Shown one piece after another: positions 21,280 to 32,962 of a DNA stretch of 64,000 nucleotides. A program made the translations under genes and the position numbers. The notes beneath the pieces are model-generated. The model was not told where the DNA came from. It ran no database searches and worked only from the letters and a program-made list of their open reading frames with translations. Positions within the stretch are counted from its first letter, which is position 1; each line of letters starts with the position of its first letter. Source of the stretch: Diatrype stigma (Eukaryota > Ascomycota > Sordariomycetes > Xylariales > Diatrypaceae); assembly GCA_022225965.2 (NCBI GenBank), contig JAKJXP020000046.1:290663-354662 (forward strand), read 5' to 3'.

Positions 21280-24200
21280 CCGTATACACCAATCCGTGGA
21301 TAACCCCTATTCCAACCCACGAAATCGAGTCGGTCCGTTTATTCAAGTCTGTCAGCTTAATCAGAGGGCTTCGTAGGTTGAGTTGAGTTGCTTTGGGGCC
21401 TGAGTGCCACTGGTATCTAGATGTTTCTGCCGCTACCTGACTACTATCGTCAACGTAACACCGGGATTAAATCAAGCCAGTGCCGTGCGGGCAGGTCCCA
21501 GGATTTCAGCGTGGCTAGGGTGATAGTAACAGCTAGGTAATGGCAACTAAGAAGGCGAATCGTGACATTACCTGTGTTAGTGGATTAGCTATTATGAGAC
21601 TGTTAGGTAGCAGCAGAATCGTTAAGAGAGCATATGAAACATAGCTTGGGTATTGTGTAAAGGCGGAATAGGGTGGCTCATATGAAAAAGGGGCGAAGGA
21701 GGGCGGAAGCATAAACTCCACGGGACTGGTACTTTACAAGAGCAGGAGCCATGTGAAGATGAAGACGTAAGGTTACAATCCAAGTTGTGTATATCGACCA
21801 TGAAGGAGAGAAATGAAACTGAAATGGGAAACCGACCTCAATAGCTAGGTTATCATATTATGATATAGTCCTATAGCATGGACGGCGAAGTCAAGATGAA
21901 TCGGATGATGCCAAGGGATCATGGCCAATACTGCCGAGCAGGCACCTCTTCTTACCTTTCCTCTCCCATGGGTAGCAAGATTAGTATCAGGCGAGGTACA
22001 CATTCCCCAGAATATAACTACATGGGTATCCAGTCAGTCAGCATGGGTCACCGAGCATGGCAGCGGAGTCGACCCTGCTAATGACTGGCTCCGCTCAGCT
22101 TACTCGGCAATATCGCACGAACATGGCACCCTGCGTATATTTTTGCTCGCATGGGTTTGGCGAACGTGGGGTTGGGGCGCTGCTGAAATGTCCTCGGCAT
22201 AAGTAACATCCCTATTCAGACTTACAGCTAGAACCTACGACAAAAACTCCACAATTACCCATACGAATCTTTAATAGGAAACTGGCAGTTAAGCAGTTCC
22301 GTCACAGCTCTCCCATATGTAAGATGCCGCTTAGATATATGAGAACTTACCTCATGCCATAGCCCGGGAGGGTAGGATCCTCCCCCACCACGCGGCCGAG
22401 CGAAGGGTAACCTACCCGTTTGACGGGTCCCGAGTCTCGTTATGGAGGTTTGGTGGTGCCATCCATATATAGCAGCTTCTCCCCGTCTAGTAGACAATTC
22501 CCACTATAACGACAGGCCACTTTTCAATGCCCCCCGCCTGCATTGGCAACGATCGTGTATTCTTTCTGTGTTAGCTACCACTGCAGGTCATTGGCGTAGG
22601 ACTACGAATACCGGGGGGCTGGTCTTGGACCTCTCTGGTGGACTTATCTTTTTTATCTTCTATTGCCCAATGCTAGACGTGATCTGTGTAGTATCCACGT
22701 AAGTCGATTAGAAATCCGATAATGAAAGTTATCAGTTATTAATAGCAGTGGGTTCTTCGCCCTAGGTATGATCATGAACTTCGAGAGGCGATATGTTGAA
22801 TCTGGATTAGGCACCATAAGCTCGGCTACAATCTGAACTGACGAAAACGGGACGAACCATAATACGACGGTATTAAGTAATGCGGTTTAATGAGGTCAGA
22901 ATCATCATTTTAGGCCGCTGACAGCCACTTGTACTCCGAAGTTAGCAGATCGTGGTGTCAGCTTATCAAAATTAGTACCGACTTTCCTTAATTGATGCTT
23001 TGGTAAGAAAGCGAGGGCATTTTGATGATAGTGTAGAGCCGCTGATTCATACCTGCTTCCCTATATACCTTCAAGTCCTTCTCAGCCTATTTACAGGGCG
23101 AAGCCAACAACGAAGCAGAAGCTGCCGAAAATCGTTTCCGAATGGAACGAGGCTGGATGGACCTTGGACTAGAACTTTCTCCTCCGGGGTATGCAATTAA
23201 ATTGATCATACCATTTTTAGGTGAGCACAAGGTTGTCTACCATACTGTTCTGTTCTGGGCTGGGAAGTAAGCGTTCATGGAAGCTAGAATTGTTCCAATT
23301 CCGTAGAAGATCTGCGGTGGGGCCCTGTTCAACCTGCAGTCTTTCTGGGAAGGTAACCAAGACGTGTACATGTTATCACTACATGCAGTTATATGCCATG
23401 CTCTTACGGCACGGTCTCGGTTCATTGGCCATTGGTCATTGGCTGGGTATAGGGCTCTGAAACATGGGGACGGAAAAGTAAGGTGCAGCAGATCGCAAGA
23501 TTTAAGCTTCATATAATTAGCATCATCTCATTGTGTGGCCCCAGCCTATGGACGCTTAGGGGTTAGTGGTGGTTGTGGAGTCCTATAACCTTCCTAAACC
23601 GTCCACGCCCTGGCCCCTGAGTGGTTAGTAGCTGACGTGCAGCAGGGTCCAGGGGGCGTCAGCTCGGCCTCCGTTCCCCAATGATTGACCTGTCAAAGAT
23701 GGCCGAGAGATGTCACGTTACGCTGTTAGGCATGATCCGCGATTCTCGATTCGCTACCACGGCACACGGCAACAATCTAGAGCTGCGCAACGCCGCATCG
23801 GAGAAGTTGGTCGATTCGACGAACAAGAGTCGCTACCTAATTATAGGCGAGTAGACGTACGTAGGTACCATCACGCCGAGTTCCATATTCTGCGAGATGC
23901 GAGATTATGGTGTTCAATTGACGAGATATAGTTGGTTATGGAAGCTGGGTATGAACGCTGGCTATGGAAGTTAGCTTTGGGAAGAGACGAAATCCAGATT
24001 CGGTTGGTTCGGTCCGGTGCGGCGTGGCGCGATGCGTAGCCTCGCATGTACATCCCATCCCAGCTGAAGGTACAATACCTACTGCCGCAATCGCAACCTT
24101 CCCCGCTGGCGTGCTCTCCTCTCAGCCCTGTTATGGATGCGGGAAGCATCGTGCAGATCTCTAGCTCGTTTATCCCATTGGGGAAGTCGAGACAAGCTTT

Positions 24201-24388
24201 GTTGAAACACCTCAGTCAGCGCAGTCCTAGACGGCGGCCGCTGCTGCAGACTGCGAGTGAGACCCAACACCGCGGGTGGAAGCTTCTAATAGGTCGTTCG
24301 AATTAGCAATGCCGTGTTTAGGAAGGTCATCGCCGCCGTCCCGAAGCGCGGTAGCATGACGATGCCGTTTCAACAGTAAGTGCGTGAG

Positions 24389-24390
<2 letters not shown>

Positions 24391-24425
<35 letters not shown>
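24391..24425. repeat. (GT)n(GA)n microsatellite
   Basis: About ten GT units are followed directly by seven or so GA units, about 110 bp upstream of the TATA box of the lysozyme-like gene. Confidence 0.95.
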
Positions 24426-24534
24426 CAAGCCAGCAACAGGCGCGTCTAAGCAACGTCCCTTTGGTCCTGGACTAGGATTAGGCAGTCGAGAGTCTCACAG
24501 TCTCGCCGCTGCTTCTCGCGGTCCTCGAAACATG

Positions 24535-24817
24535 TATAAAGGAACCGAGATTCCCGCCCTCATGGTCCGAATTCTATCTCATCACCACCATCAACAGCAA
24601 CAAACAGCAGCTCAACGCTCCAAGTCATTCCTTAACAGACACTCCTTCTTTCGTCACTCCTTGACAACCAATTCACTCCTTGACAACCAATTCACTCCTT
24701 GCTTCTTTCCAACAGAACCGATATTGATCTATCGTAACCAACTCTTTCTTCCAAGAAACTCTCTAACAACCACTTTTTGATACCTTCCACACAAAACCAA
24801 CAAACCAAAACTTCAAG
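24535..24817 (+). promoter_or_regulatory. TATA box and 5' leader of the lysozyme-like gene
   Basis: TATAAAGG at 24535-24542 lies 276 bp before the start codon. The leader is pyrimidine-rich and contains a tandem 19-bp repeat (TTGACAACCAATTCACTCC from 24661 and from 24680). It ends in an A/C-rich stretch (AACCAAAACTTCAAG-ATG). This layout is typical of strongly expressed secreted-protein genes in filamentous fungi. Confidence 0.6.
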
Positions 24818-25525
24818 ATGTACGCCAAGATCGCTCTCGCCACCATCGCCCTCGCGGCCGTCGCCAGCGCCGCCCCGACCTTGAAGGTCTCCAAGCGGGC
24901 CGTCACCGACGCCTACACGCTGTACCAGGGCGACGGATCGGCCGCCGCGGGCTGGCCCTCGCAGGAGAGCTGGGGCTCGTACGACGAGCTGTGGGCGACC
25001 AACTCGGCGGTGATGAAGAACTCGTGCGGGTGGAACGGGTGGGGCGCGGACGACTCGGACGCGGAGATCAGCGCGATCAACGACGCGATCCAGCAGGTGG
25101 CGGGCACCACGGGCGTCGACAGCCGCTTCATCCTGGCGATCGTGATGCAGGAGTCCAAGGGGTGCGTGCGCGCGCCCACGACGGACAACGGCGTCGTCAA
25201 CCCGGGCCTGATGCAGTCGCACAACGGCTCCGGCACCTGCGACGGCGTCAACCCCTGCCCCGCCGACCAGATCCTCCAGATGATCACCGACGGCACCGCC
25301 GGCACCGCCTCGGGCGACGGCCTCCAGCAGACCCTCGCCGCCACCACCGCCTCCATCGGCACCTCCGACGCCCAGGCCGTCTACGCCGCCGCCCGCATGT
25401 ACAACAGCGGCTCCGTCAACTACTCCAACCTCAACGACGGCATCACCAGCACCGCCTGCTACGCCGTCGACGTCGCCAACCGCCTCACCGGCTGGGCCCT
25501 GGCCACCACCGGCTGCAACCTCTAA
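24818..25525 (+). CDS. Secreted lysozyme-like / lytic transglycosylase-fold protein
   Basis: 235 residues, no intron. A signal peptide (MYAKIALATIALAAVASA) is followed by a short propeptide ending in Lys-Arg at 26-27, a Kex2-type site. The mature part has SRFILAIVMQESKGC, the SLT/GH23-like motif in which Glu112 is the expected catalytic acid, then NPGLMQS and a Cys-rich substrate-side loop (GTCDGVNPC). Such proteins cleave peptidoglycan or chitin-like glycans outside the cell. Six Cys in the mature chain suggest disulfides. Codon use is extremely GC-rich at third positions, more so than its neighbours, consistent with high expression. Fungal homologues are described as lysozyme-like secreted proteins; an antibacterial or wall-remodelling role is inferred, not shown. 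Confidence 0.8.
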   Translation: MYAKIALATIALAAVASAAPTLKVSKRAVTDAYTLYQGDGSAAAGWPSQESWGSYDELWATNSAVMKNSCGWNGWGADDSDAEISAINDAIQQVAGTTGVDSRFILAIVMQESKGCVRAPTTDNGVVNPGLMQSHNGSGTCDGVNPCPADQILQMITDGTAGTASGDGLQQTLAATTASIGTSDAQAVYAAARMYNSGSVNYSNLNDGITSTACYAVDVANRLTGWALATTGCNL

Positions 25526-27054
25526 GCGTCTCGCCTCTTTTCCATTCTTCGCTTCGGACGAACCGACAGCTTCGTTCGATTGATTTGAGATATAGATACG
25601 CGACATGGTGTGGAAGATAGATGACGGGATGACGACGCAAGTGACAGGAGAAAAGGATGATGACGGGGTTGGGTAGGATAAGGGAGGGGTATCAGGGGTT
25701 TTAGGGTCCGGGTCAGGGTTTTCATTTCTTCCTGCATATACTTTTTGGATTTTCTTCTTTATATGTACATACATACTAGCTTTTTGTTCATGCATGGTTG
25801 GCTGGAGCATAGAGCGTGAATGAGTACACGGCTTAAAACTCGTTTTCTCAACTTCAATGTCTTCATCTCGATGATCGTGATGGCTACTCCCACTAGTGAC
25901 AATATCTACGCAGCGAAAGAGTCTCTATGCTCAAGCCAAACAGTACAAGCTGAAATATATTGATTGAGTTACACTTATAAATTTGGCGAACATTAAGTAT
26001 TTAGTTGAAGATCACCCAAGTTCCTAAGTATAATGATCGTGTGACTTTCTACCACCACAGCGAAGCAGATATATGGATGCTTCTTGCTATTACGATGTTG
26101 GTAGCTAATGCTGAGGCTTGGTCGAGATGAAAGTTCAAAGGGGCGCTGCACTACCAAATGAATAGGGGCAATTGATGCCTGACACTACAACACAACGCAG
26201 CTTGAACTTGACACTCAACATGATCACACACCTTTATGATTCTTTATTCCTTGGGAGGCCCTCAGCTTACTACTGTTTGTGGGTTGCCTTTCAACGAATT
26301 CCAGCCTCAGGTTTCATTTAGATATGGCAGGAACGGTTTCGATGCTGAAGGAGAAACACACAGCAGCCACAGTAGGATTTGGCGGTGGCACGGAAGAGAG
26401 GGAGACACCCAATGTAACCTCACGCAGGCCAAACAGAAGAGCATCACATTTCGCTATAGAAAAGAGGGTGCACTCGGCCTTCCTGTTGTAAGGAATTGGG
26501 GTCTTCAGTTTTCATTTCGCTTGGTGGCTAGGCGCGTCTCACAGGAACAACAGGAAACCAACCTGCGGACAGTGACTTGACTGAAGTAAAAATACAGCAA
26601 GAGCCGTATATAGGATGCCGTCAATTGCACATGATTTATTCGTCTCATCGTAGTTCCTGTTTAGGCAACCTTCTCAATTAGGTAGGTATGTTGTCGGCTG
26701 TGTCCGATGGGGTCGAAAAACGCTTACGAGGATGTTGAGGCATTATAAGCATCATCCGTCTGCTTACTGAGCTATGCTATCGGGTTTCTATTATGACATG
26801 CATGGTGGATTTCAGAGACAAGTTACTTTATCTGCAGAGGAACGTTCAATGACATGTTCGAACATTGCCGATATATCGCACACGAGAAGTGCCGGAACCT
26901 ATATCGTATCGAGTGCTCTTGCCGCCAATGGCACTGCAATATAAGTAGCTACAATGCTAGCAAAGTATATCCCGTATGGTTTGTGTTAGTTAGAGCTCTA
27001 TGATGGCAATGTGTTGGCTCTGGTCTCAGAACCAACACCCCTTTGTAACACTGG
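25526..27054. other. Intergenic, between lysozyme-like gene and MSH5
   Basis: 1.5 kb between two convergent 3' ends. A T-rich stretch after 25730 may hold the polyadenylation region of the lysozyme-like gene. No gene is seen. Confidence 0.5.
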
Positions 27055-30000
27055 TTAAAATATTCCTGTCATTATCTCATCCTCGGGGTCATCAGATAAC
27101 ACTCGGTTGAGGATATCATGGTAATGATTCGGTCCTTTTGACTTTGACTTACTATGGTCCCTACTTGGTGCCGTGATATCTTCTGCGAGGAATCTTCGAA
27201 CATCGAGTTCCGCTTTAGCCAAATTACGTGTCTCGGAATCGGATAGCTTGGCGCATGCAACCTCAAGGTCCTCATTGTTGGCCTGGAGAAGTATGATTTC
27301 CTCTGCTCTGTTGACTACTGCTTCATCGATACCGTTCAAGGCCGCGCACCGGCTCCCAAAGCTAGAGATACTACGGCCGGCAACTAACCTGTAGAGATAC
27401 GTGATCTGATCTTCGACGGGGACATCGTAATCAACTTGGATGTCCATATGGCCGAAGCCCAGATGAGGGCCCTCCTGTAGAAACCTGTTCTCAAAGATCT
27501 CGTGGAAGTGAGTTGCTGCGAGGACCTTGGGTCTGTTAGGACCTAGCGTAGAGAAATGCCCCAAGAGGGCTGTCACTAAAGCAGCGCCATCTGAGCTCTT
27601 TGTGCCTTTCCCGAATTCATCCACCAGGACTAAACTCCGACGCGTGGCAAAGTTCATCGCAAAAGCGACTTGGCGTAAGTCTATTGAGAATGCACTCTCG
27701 TTCCTGGATACGCTCTCGCGTGTAGCGATACGTGTGAGAATCCGATCTGTGATGCCGATTTGAGCGTATTCTGCTGGTACATAACATCCGATGTGTGCCA
27801 AATACACTATCAGCGCTACTTGTTTCAGGTAAACACTCTTTCCAGAGTGGTTCGGGCCGGTAAGGATGAAAGCGCTGGGGAAATCTGTAGAGTTGTCCGT
27901 GACGCTTGAGCCTGCCTCATTCCGAAGGTCCTTATCTACCTCATCGGTACCTCCAGCTAGATGACAATCGTTGGTAATGAAGGACGGGACCACAAGCTCT
28001 TGGAGAGGATGACGCCCACCCTCGATGTGGATGACATTCGCTTCTGTCATGTTCGGCATAACCCAGTTGTACAAATTAGAACCGAGCGCCAGGGCAAGTA
28101 AACTGTCAAGTTCGCCCAGGACATCAGAGGTCGCAACAATAGATTCTTCGTGCTCTAGAATCTTTACTGCGAGATCGTGAAGAATCTCAACCTCTCGGTC
28201 TGCAAGGATTAGTAACGTGGCTTAGTGATGAACGTAGTCTGTCTTACCGATAATCATGCAGTAAGAATCTCCAAACTGCTCGTCCATCTCCTTCATCTGT
28301 CGGTTCTTGTAGTACACATTTTCCTCCGCTACGAACATACGCTCCCATGCCTCCTGCAAGCCTTCACCGCCATAGTTGCCTTCCCCGGTTTCTGGGTTCA
28401 GCGATACGACGGTGAGGAAACCGAGCTGCGGGATGAATGAGCAATTCTGAACGTATCTCCTAGCCCACTCCGGGATCTGTTCTCGTAACTTCGTGACCAC
28501 TTCGGTGAGGAAATGCTCCATGCCGTCATAGCTCCGTTTCAGTTCGTCTAGGCTCGCATCAACCCCATGTTTGACTGCCGTGCGTTCTCTTTCAGCAGAC
28601 TGCTCAAAGTCAATAGTCTCTGTGATTAGTCGTCCCACTTCGCGAATATGAAGAGGGTTGATGATGTCGAGGACCTTTCAACTGTTAAGAGAATGCCTTC
28701 CGTGTTTAAGGAACGAAGACGAACCTTTTGAACGATTGATATCTGTTCGTGGCCGACCATACCACGAAGTGCGTCTACCAACTGTATAGTGAAATGAGCA
28801 AATCGTTGGAGCGAAGCCCAAACATTGTTCATCACGCTGACTTTACGACCGGGATTATCAATTCCCTTTCGCAACAGCGCTACAGATGGTGCCATATTCT
28901 TGATTTTCCTCAAGTCTTTCGTGAGAGTAGACACGGTGTCAACATTCCCAGGACGCAAGAAGAAGGATATAGTCTTTTGTCGTCCCTTGATGAGCTCCAA
29001 GTCAAGGCTAGGACGCAAGAATATTTGCCGAAGTTTCAATTTCCCCTGTGGCGTGGAGGCTAGACGCTGGAATAATCCATAAATAGACAGGCTTTCTTTG
29101 GCACCAGAAGTCGAACCAGTTGGGCCTCGTTGATGGCTATTTGGATGATACTCAGACTGCAAGATCTGAAGTGAGATCAAACTATCGGCATTGACAAACA
29201 TCGAGTTGAACAGAGAAAACATCTCGACCGACCTGACTCGGAATGCTACTAGGGAATCTGGGTCATTCGGCAGATACTGAGCAGTTCTCCTTCGCTGGAT
29301 ATCGCTAAGGACTGCCCCGGCACAACCGATCTACCACATGTCAGGGACTGTGGTACAGAATTATAAGGATGCGATGGTGACTAACTGTGATATGACTGTC
29401 GAGATTGATAGAAGCCCCTAGTCTCATTAGGTGGCCTTGTCTTGAACCCCCATGGGAGTCTCCTTCACCAGCGTCATCTACCTGGTCGTCGACTACGGAC
29501 GTAAATAGCATGCTTGGTTCGCCGTTGGGCATGATATTGAGACCTAATAGCTTTTCTTTGCCTTTCTCGTAGTGGAAGTCGGAAGAGTTCAGGTTCCTCA
29601 GTATATATGCCCCTGGCAAGTCTCCTATACTAAGTTTTAGAGATGGCTCACGAGTTAGCACTAGACTCATAACTCGCCTTGATTTCCATCGACGCCCTGT
29701 GCTCCCCGCTCGAGATTTCCAGCAAGATTGTCCGGTGCTCTCGCAGATAGGAGTACCGTGGTCGGGTTTGCATGGAGGACAAGCGTCTCGACAAGCTCGA
29801 TACCTGCCATTGCAACATCTTCTAGCAAGTAGAGTGTTTCCTGTGCGGTGATATAATAAGCACAACCGATGTTTCCGTTATTCTTCATATCGATTGCCAT
29901 GATTATCTCATTCAAGGCATCGGCATCGTCGGGCGATAGCAGACGTTCGGAACTCTGACGCTGCCCGCCTTCCCCTTCATGGCTCGGAGCTGTTGTAGAG

Positions 30001-30296
30001 GTTCGAAGATGTGATGGTCTTGCTGAGAGCCTTTGTCTATGGGGATGAGCAGGAAGTCGAGGTGATGACATGGATGGACCTGGCATGGTTCTTGAACTGC
30101 TACGCGATGAGTTTCTACTATGCACTGCATTCGAAGGATGGGATAGTGCGTGACGAGCGCTACTTGGCTCTGGCGTAGAGAAGATGGCATTATTAGGTGA
30201 CCCCTGAAGTGATGATGAGTTGTTGGGCTGGCTTTGGCCACTCATGGTAACTGAAGATGCTCGCGAAGGAGTCTGGTATCGCCGAGAAGATGCCAT
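27055..30296 (-). CDS. MSH5: MutS homologue 5, meiotic crossover factor
   Basis: Five exons (30296-29674, 29629-29386, 29330-28725, 28674-28248, 28199-27055) give 1014 residues. Introns are 44-55 bp (29630-29673, 29331-29385, 28675-28724, 28200-28247). The N-terminal 120 residues are Ser/Pro-rich and disordered. The MutS core and lever domains follow, then the ABC-type ATPase: Walker A TGPNHSGKS at 747-755, VSRNESAF, Walker B LVLVDEFGKG around Asp827-Glu828, and the ATHFHE switch. VYLKQVALIVYLAH and DEFGKGT match MSH5 rather than MSH4 or mismatch-repair MSH2/6. MSH5 forms the MutSgamma clamp with MSH4 on Holliday junctions and promotes interference-dependent crossovers in meiosis. It is intact, which suggests a retained sexual cycle. 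The second acceptor of intron 3 (CAG at 28682) would bring a stop in frame, so the AAAG acceptor was used. Confidence 0.93.
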
Positions 30297-30852
30297 CGTT
30301 TCGTTATTGCTTTCTTTACTTTCAGTGAGTCCTTTCCATCGCACTGATCCAAGAGGACAACTTGGATATCTTACAATCACCTATATTTGATTTATTTAGG
30401 TATAGTCTCGAATCAGGGTTATGGCATCGAATGAGGGTTGGTGCTTGTGCTTGGTATGAGAAGGCCAAACCCCCGAATTCAGATGGAAAGGTTTTCTTGC
30501 GGCCCATAAGATTTCAGTTTCACATTGGTGATGGGAAGGAACAGCCTTCACAAATTGTACCTGGCAGGTCCACGTTCAAGCAGCCCCTTCCTGCGATAAC
30601 TCTGAAGGCACACGGAATATGCTGCCTACTAGGTACATGTAGTTAGTAGCCTGACCTTCTGAATCACACCGAGAAAAGGTTAATTGGCCTAGTCGGCTGA
30701 AGTGCATATCTGATATATTTCAAGGCTTACTTTGCCCAGTCTTTCGAAGCTATACAAATGTAGCGATTTTATGTGCTGTTTTCTTGTAGTCGTATCCGTG
30801 CACCACCCCCTTCCCATATTGTATATACAATCAGTCCAGGGCTACTACAGCA
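30297..30852. other. MSH5 upstream region
   Basis: 556 bp between the MSH5 start and the EMC5 stop, both on the minus strand. MSH5 presumably has its own promoter here. No TATA box or clear meiotic element was recognised. Confidence 0.5.
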
Positions 30853-31371
30853 CTATTGCCCCTTGGCCCATTCTGCGAACTCTTTCCTCTGCTTCCGGAT
30901 ATCGACAAACCCAGGTCGGCTCTCTAGCAGACGGAACGGATTGCCCACGAAGTCCTTCTCGACCTCCCCGCCGCTGCTCATGAAACCGGCCTGGCCCTCG
31001 CGCTCGATCTTCCCCGCCCACACGCGCCACTGGATGGGCCGCAGCTTCGGGGTCCCCAGCACCAGGCCGAGGCACACGACGAACGTCGCGACGATGGTCT
31101 CGATCGTGATGTCGGTCGGAAGAGAGGTGGCTGCCACAGGTTGGGAGGCGGTTAGGGACGAGAGCGACGCAGCCCGGTGGGATTGGAGCGTGGCATGCTC
31201 GTGGGCAGAGTAGCAGCTGGAGATAGAGGGAGATAGAGGCTCTTGTCAGCATTTAGAATTCTGGACGAGTGAGGTAGGTACAGGCGAGGACGAGACACGG
31301 CCGGGGGGTACTGACGCATGCGCTAATAAAAGGAAGCCGAAGGCTGTCGTGGACTTAGATATCCATGTCAT
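30853..31371 (-). CDS. EMC5: ER membrane protein complex subunit 5
   Basis: Two exons (31371-31316, 31216-30853) give 139 residues. Exon 1 carries the first membrane segment (AFGFLLLAHACYSAHEH spans the junction). Exon 2 has the second (ITIETIVATFVVCLGLVLG), followed by the family signature LRPIQWRVWAGKIEREG and an acidic/basic cytosolic tail. EMC inserts tail-anchored and polytopic proteins into the ER membrane; EMC5 is a core subunit, related to proteins once called membrane magnesium transporters. To keep exon 2 in frame the donor must be GC|GTCAGT (31315), not the nearby GTACCC at 31311. It diverges from the HAD gene. Confidence 0.88.
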
Positions 31372-32124
31372 GTTGCGCTGCTCAATGAAAATTGGTGTGT
31401 GTTGTGCCCGGAGAATCGCTTTGTATCGTTTCGCTCTGTTAAGCGCAGTTGGTCGTGGGCTGTTTCGTTTCGAGTGTGATGATGATGTTATCATTGCCTG
31501 GGCGTTTGACTTAGCTGTTTTCCTTGAAGGTACCTGCTAGGTAGCTCAGTTTAGGTACCTGATGCTACGTAGGGCAGTTGCTCGTTTGCTGCATAGGTTC
31601 ATGATGATATTCCCTTAACAGCAAAATGGGCAGATACGTGCTAATCGGAATCTATGCAAATAGTGGTTTGTTCTCCATCTAATAAGCCGTGCTTTAGTGC
31701 TGGCTTCTGGTTGGCCCAACATGCCAATCCCTGGCTTGCCTGGCATGATCGTTGCGGGTAAACCCCGCATAGCGCCGATAGTGGAATGCGCAAGCAGCAT
31801 GCCAGGCAACTCGCTAGATTCGCTAGAGGGCAGCACGCCCCGCACTTCCGACGTCACGGCGGGGTCCGTTTCTATTTATCTGGTGCCTCTGGACTTCCCT
31901 TTACATTGAAAGTTGACTGTCTTAAGAGCTTCAAACGACTTGGACAGATTGACCATTCTTCCGGGATTCAGAAACACTTAAAAGCAGCATTGACCGACCC
32001 CTCAGGTCCCACCCAGCAAGCATCCTATTTACATCAATCGACCATCGCCTAACCGGTCTCAATATTTATTCCACCACGACCCTCACCATCATACTCGTTC
32101 TTGCCATCTCAACACTAAGCCACC
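31372..32124. promoter_or_regulatory. Divergent promoter region of EMC5 and the HAD gene
   Basis: 753 bp between divergent starts. It contains a perfect 12-bp inverted repeat (TTGCCTGGCATG at 31736-31747 and CATGCCAGGCAA at 31798-31809), a third CATGCCA at 31720-31726, and a small GC-rich inner hairpin (TTGCGGGTAAACCCCGCA, about 31752-31769). Such symmetry is compatible with binding of a dimeric regulator, but none is identified. Confidence 0.45.
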
Positions 32125-32962
32125 ATGACTCGTGTAAGTCCTCCCCTCCCCACTGGCATCAAAGAGCTCATTGGGCACCCCCGGGTCTCAATTGGCTCAG
32201 CCGGCTGACAGTAGTCTCCTGTAGGCCAAGTACATCCTTCTTGACTGTGACAATACCCTCTGCCTGTCGGAGCGCCTGGCTTTCGAGGCCTGCACGGACT
32301 TGACCAACGAGGTCCTGGAGAAATGGGGAAAGTCCGAACGCTACACCGTTGAGCAGCTGCTGGAGGACTTTGTCGGCCACAACTTCCGCGGCATGCTCGT
32401 GGGCCTGCAGAAGAAGCACGGCTTCACCATGACCCCGGAGGAGGTCGACGCCTACGTGGACCGCGAGCTCGGTGCCGTCACCGCCAAGCTGAGCGAGAAG
32501 TGCACGCCCTGCCCCAACGCCCCTGAGCAGCTAGAGTACCTCAAGCAGCAGGGCTACCCCATGTCCGTTGTCAGTACTTCGGCCAAGCCCCGTGTCGTCG
32601 CCAGCATCAAGAAGGTCGGTATCGACCACTACTTCCCCGATGAGCACGTCTACAGTGCTGCCACCAGCTTGAACCCTCCGTCCAGCAAGCCCGACCCGGC
32701 CATCTACAACTACGCCTGCCAGCAGCTAGGTGTCAAGAACTCGGAGGCTGTCACCGTCGAGGACAGCAAGAGTGGCGCCACCGCTGCCAAGCGCGCCGGA
32801 ATCCCCCTTATCGGCTACGTCGGCGTGTACGGCATCGAGGAGGGCCCTGAGAAGATGGAGCAGATGGCCAAGCTCCTGACCGACGAATGCGGCGCCAGAG
32901 CTATCATGTACGACTGGAAGGACTTCCCTGAGATACTCAAGAAGGTTGAGGCGACGTTGTAA
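32125..32962 (+). CDS. HAD-superfamily hydrolase (subfamily IA-like phosphatase)
   Basis: A 9-bp first exon (ATG ACT CGT, 32125-32133) is spliced over a 91-bp intron to 32225-32962, giving 248 residues. HAD motif I is YILLDCDNTLC, with the nucleophile Asp10 and acid Asp12. Motif II is the Ser/Thr in SVVSTSAKPR, motif III is a Lys in the KKVGID/SKPDP region, and motif IV is VTVEDSKSGATAAKRAG with acidic Mg ligands. A helical cap lies between motifs I and II, as in phosphoglycolate phosphatase and beta-phosphoglucomutase relatives. It is probably a cytosolic small-molecule phosphatase; the substrate is not predictable. The minute first exon is supported by the Kozak-like CACCATG and a perfect GTAAGT donor, and without it the DxD strand would lack a start. 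Confidence 0.85.

Larger units (their letters stand above)
20762..24534. other. Long intergenic region
   Basis: 3.8 kb with no gene I can support. It contains a strong hairpin at 21220-21279 (listed) and a (GT)n(GA)n microsatellite at 24391-24425. Several 60-110 codon frames exist on both strands, but none has family signatures or splice partners. Confidence 0.5.

Noticed and set aside
24692..25810. 372-codon antisense frame over the lysozyme-like gene
   Set aside because: Gly/Ala/Val-rich codon-bias shadow of the sense gene with no family signature.
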